Of a stretch of DNA of 64,000 nt, positions 61,143-64,000 are shown piece after piece. Below the pieces are notes generated by a model that was not told the origin of the DNA, ran no database searches, and saw only the letters and a list, made by a program, of their open reading frames with translations. Made by a program: the position numbers and the translations under genes. The stretch is from Beroe ovata (lineage: Eukaryota; Ctenophora; Nuda; Beroida; Beroidae), in contig CAMPET010000043.1 of the NCBI GenBank assembly GCA_946803715.1, positions 167,446 through 231,445 on the forward strand. The letters are read 5' to 3'. Positions within the stretch are counted from its first letter, which is position 1. The number at the start of each line of letters is the position of its first letter.

Positions 61143-62262
61143 TTGACATCGATTATCCGCTGGTGAATCATAATTTCACAGATATCACGTGAGTCAGACA
61201 CTCGATCTCCGTACTTGTTCAGCAGCTCCTGCTTTAGGCTGTTTTACTAAACATTTTCCTGGAGCGCCAGGTTAAGTCGATGCTATATAAGCACAACTTG
61301 TCACATTCAATAATCAATAGGTACCTTGGACATCTTTCTCGTTTTTACTGCTTGAAACATTACTGTCCTGGCCTTTTTGTGACAGAAAGGCGAAAATTGT
61401 ATGCTGTTGTTGAAACATGTATAGAATTTATCATCAATTCAATCTCTCGTAGCTTCATAGAAGTGACTTACTTTTGAATTAGTATGCTCCGCCTATTCTT
61501 GAGTCAGAAATTTAATTTTCTTTGAGTCCATCAACGCTGAAAATTCCATCGCTAAACTCTTATCACGTCTGGAGTCATAGACCTGCAAAAAGCTAAAAAT
61601 TCAGTTATCTCTGCTGATAGCTAGGAAATTTTGTGAGCTGGGAACTGGGAAATTTTTGTGAGTGAAATTTATGATCAATTTTTCATATATTTATTACCAG
61701 CTAGACCTTCAAATTTCATTGAGAAGCTTCAATCCGAAGCTGAGTTAATAAGCATCTACTTTTGTTTATTTCGATTTTTTGGACAACAGCTGTGTTATTT
61801 GTTCTGACTGTATTCTACAGCTGTAATAACTAATATGATGCTCAGAATTTTCGAAATTCCAGATTTGCTCATAGATGAGTGTCGTCTTCTTGAATTGCCA
61901 GTAAGGACGCTGGCAACGGCAAAAACTTAGCCATTCTGCGGCAGAGTCCGGTAAAGCCGAGAGCTGAAAGCCGTATTGATAAGTGTGATTATGTAATCAT
62001 GTCATTATATTGTGCAATGTGCATCGACATCGGCACTGTGACAGGTCAGAATCCCAAATTTCTGAACTCCCCTATGTCTGTATAATCCCCAAATCAGTGG
62101 GAATTATTACGGCTCAAACAATCCCCAATAATGTACCCTATATCCACAACAATGTTCATTTTCATATCGGTTCCCGGCTAGGTTAACCATACAATTACAT
62201 TCCACCGCGTATGGTTCTGTCAGTGTGTGATGACTAATATCATTGTCCGCAGTATAACAGAC
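61143..62262. other. Intergenic region with a relic of the receptor's 5' end
   Basis: No complete gene. Bases 61479-61578 align with 57707-57832, the sequence just before and at the receptor start (shared ATGCTCCGC, then GAG, AGTCCAT, ACGCTG, AAATTCC or TTTCG, TCGCTAAACTC and ATCACG), but with many substitutions and no ATG. This is the remains of an older duplicate of the receptor promoter. The rest is AT-rich and unrecognised. Confidence 0.55.
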
Positions 62263-62765
62263 ATGAGTCGTAAGCTGGGAGAGGAGAGCATCGTGTATCA
62301 GAGACCAGTACCACGTTACCCGGTCTATAAGAAACCTGTGGACAGTATTATGGACGATGGTCCCGAGTGGACACCAACAACACTCCTCGACAAGTTCAGA
62401 AAGTGGGTTTTCCTCCGCACAGTTTCTTATTTCGTTCTTTACTTCATTTTTTAGGTTCTCAACTTCTTAAAACCGCAGATGATAGTTTCCTTTTGCCAAG
62501 CTTCATATCTGTCAATTTGCGCGCGCAGCAAAGTGGGCAAATTATCCAATTAGATCTGTAGGCAATTAATCACTCGACTCCCAGGTTGAACGTGACATAT
62601 CTTGACACGTGTCGTGAAAAGGGTGTTGGTCTAAACATCACGACTGAAGGGGATAAAGCGAGCAAGCGTGGGTTTGTCCTCAAGAAATCAGATGCGGTGG
62701 ACAGACGAAAACATGCAGAGGATGATGTGAAGAGTTTGGGTGGTATTAAACACTTGATAAAATAA
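62263..62765 (+). CDS. Unknown small basic protein (gene Z)
   Basis: Two exons, 62263-62402 and 62585-62765, join in phase to 106 residues. The sequence is charged and Lys/Arg-rich with no signal peptide or membrane segment: RPVPRYPVYKKPVDSIMDDG, then PEWTPTTLLDKFRKLNVTYLD and a polar C-terminus ending GGIKHLIK. I do not recognise the family. The start is chosen because ATTGTCCGCAG ends ten bases upstream. It is the last + strand gene of the long run and faces the minus-strand GPCR (stops 245 bases apart). Confidence 0.6.
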
Positions 62766-63010
62766 TCACGTTGAACTATGCAACTATAGTGAAACCCATA
62801 ACTTACAGGTCCTTTTTATTGAACATTGCTTCTCATTAATATTTCTGAGCGATCTAATTCTCGACGCGGTGACGGCCAGAAATGTCTGTGGCTACATCCC
62901 CATTGGTGACAGGGTGTCTACCGGTACTAAAATATAATTCTAAAATGCATATCACACTCTGTAACTTATAATAGCTATGCTGATTACAGTCACTCTGTAT
63001 CACGCCCCCA

Positions 63011-63964
63011 TCACACCACACTAACTGGTCTCACACCATTGCTGGACGTGTTTCTCACACCCGTCCCCCTAGACTCATGACCATGTCCAGCAGTACACAC
63101 CTGTCGGAACTCAGCCCGCACCTGACTGCTGTACAGCACGTAGACAATGGGATTCAGGAACGAGTTTATCGTGATACAGTAATCACTGATCGTGAAAAAC
63201 ACGCTCACCCCCTCCGTGTTGAAGAAGTCGTCGAGCAGCTGGTGATATGGTCGTCGTGGGTTGAGGATCAGCATGGTGTAAATGAGGAGTTTCTGAGCGT
63301 AGCAGATGAGGAAAACAGTTGCCAGGGATACGATAGTTTTGGATTGTCCACTAAATACTTTCTTCTTGGGTATGGTTGTGATTATTGCAGTTGATGCGTT
63401 TGTTTCAGCTGGCTCATCCGGTCCTACAGTGTCTGTGATCTTGTTTGTGTGAACTGTGATCCCCCGCTTTGGTTTCTGTTTCTTCTTCTTCTTGAGTGAT
63501 TTCTGTATCAGGATGTAGAGTATAGCAGAGTTAGCTAGCACGGTGATGGTCACGGATGTAAGGGTTGGGAGAAAGTTGAATAACCACGCGTACATCTTCG
63601 ATATCACCAACCCTGCCTAGGGGAATAATTGAGTATTGAGTCTAGCTAGACTGAGACTGGCACTAAACCGCTCACCTTGCCCCTCCCCCCTAATCTCATC
63701 CACACCCTGATCCCCTCCCCCTCAATATCAGCCTCTCCCTAACCCCGGTAGTCTGTCCCTGAGCCCCTATTACCCCTCCCGTCCCTCCTCCCCGTGTCCC
63801 CCATGGTTTTCTCTCTCTCTCTCTACCTGCATGTTGTCGAAGATGCACATGGCACTGGTGGGTATCTTGAAGAACCCTGCACCAGGGTAAAGAGGGTAGA
63901 CAGCTGCAGCAGTGGAGTACACGAGACTCATCCACAGTGAGACCATGACTCGCGGGTTTGTCAC
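63011..63964 (-). CDS. Class A GPCR, C-terminal part (TM4-TM7), 5' part beyond window
   Basis: Two exons: one from beyond 63964 down to 63827, and 63616-63011 with the stop at 63011-63013. The first encodes TM4 (VMVSLWMSLVYSTAAAVYP) and part of extracellular loop 2 with a Cys. The second starts at the TM5 region (FLPTLTSVTITVLANSAILYIL) and continues with a long basic third intracellular loop (KKKKKQKPKRG). TM6 follows (TIVSLATVFLICYAQKLLIY) and TM7 with NSFLNPIVYVLY, the NPxxY motif. The C-tail is short and Ser/Thr/Arg-rich. It is peptide-receptor-like in general shape, but the ligand is not identifiable. It shows no closer relation to the LDLa receptor than the shared superfamily. Confidence 0.85.
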
Positions 63965-63984
63965 TCTGGAATTAGTCGTGATAA

Positions 63985-63998
63985 GGGGGGGGGGGGGG
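63985..63998. repeat. Poly-G tract of 14 bases
   Basis: A G homopolymer two bases from the window end. Together with C/T-rich sequence at 63680-63830 it makes this a low-complexity intron of the GPCR gene; a likely place for an assembly break. Confidence 0.7.
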
Positions 63999-64000
63999 TT

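Noticed and set aside
63077-63394. 105-codon + strand frame near the right end
   Set aside because: It is the antisense of the GPCR exon with TM6-TM7.

Overview
The window is nuclear DNA of an animal with a compact genome. The genes have short GT-AG introns (mostly 60-400 bases, donors usually GTGAGT or GTAAGT). The families present are ATR kinase, delta-tubulin, cathepsin L, BTB-BACK-Kelch, SPAG7, F-box, JKAMP, Rab escort protein, TRAPPC2L, an LDLa-repeat 7TM receptor and a VWC-type secreted protein, which together point to a metazoan. Delta-tubulin fits an animal with triplet centrioles or cilia. I cannot name the species; a small-genome marine invertebrate, perhaps a non-bilaterian, is a reasonable guess.

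Layout. 1-219 (+): tail of a small secreted Cys-rich (VWC-like) protein. 400-17164 (-): most of ATR, from a plausible start codon through the HEAT and UME regions to the FAT domain; the kinase domain would lie beyond the left edge. A cathepsin L gene (10559-11831, +) sits inside an ATR intron. 17346-18707 (-): single-exon delta-tubulin, only 181 bases upstream of ATR. 18.7-20.8 kb: a strand-switch region with CpG-rich repeats. From 20.8 to 62.8 kb every recognised gene is on the + strand: an SDR-type reductase, a KLHL protein, SPAG7, an F-box protein, a Tim17-family mitochondrial protein, JKAMP, Rab escort protein, unknown gene X, TRAPPC2L, unknown gene Y, an LDLa-7TM receptor and small gene Z. 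A class A GPCR on the minus strand runs off the right edge.

The block from Rab escort protein to the LDLa receptor appears twice (about 36.2-47.2 kb and 48.4-61.1 kb). Two pieces of ATR are also doubled. The seams are single N bases (2203, 3359, 5454, 35891, 42138, 47184, 47433, 48350, 55223, 57072). Some repeated pieces look identical, others differ by a few percent, and no locus shows more than two distinct variants. The simplest reading is that two haplotypes of a very heterozygous animal were laid end to end by the assembler.

The most interesting biological signal is a 3' splice-site-like sequence (pyrimidines then AG) lying 1-12 bases before the start codon of at least nine genes, combined with long same-strand gene runs and gaps of about 180-500 bases. 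This is what spliced-leader trans-splicing and operon-like transcription would look like, though short 5'UTR introns are an alternative. A second signal is repeated palindromic X-box (RFX-type) motifs GTTACCATGGTAAC in an ATR intron and beside TRAPPC2L, with related X-box modules in the JKAMP promoter and introns.
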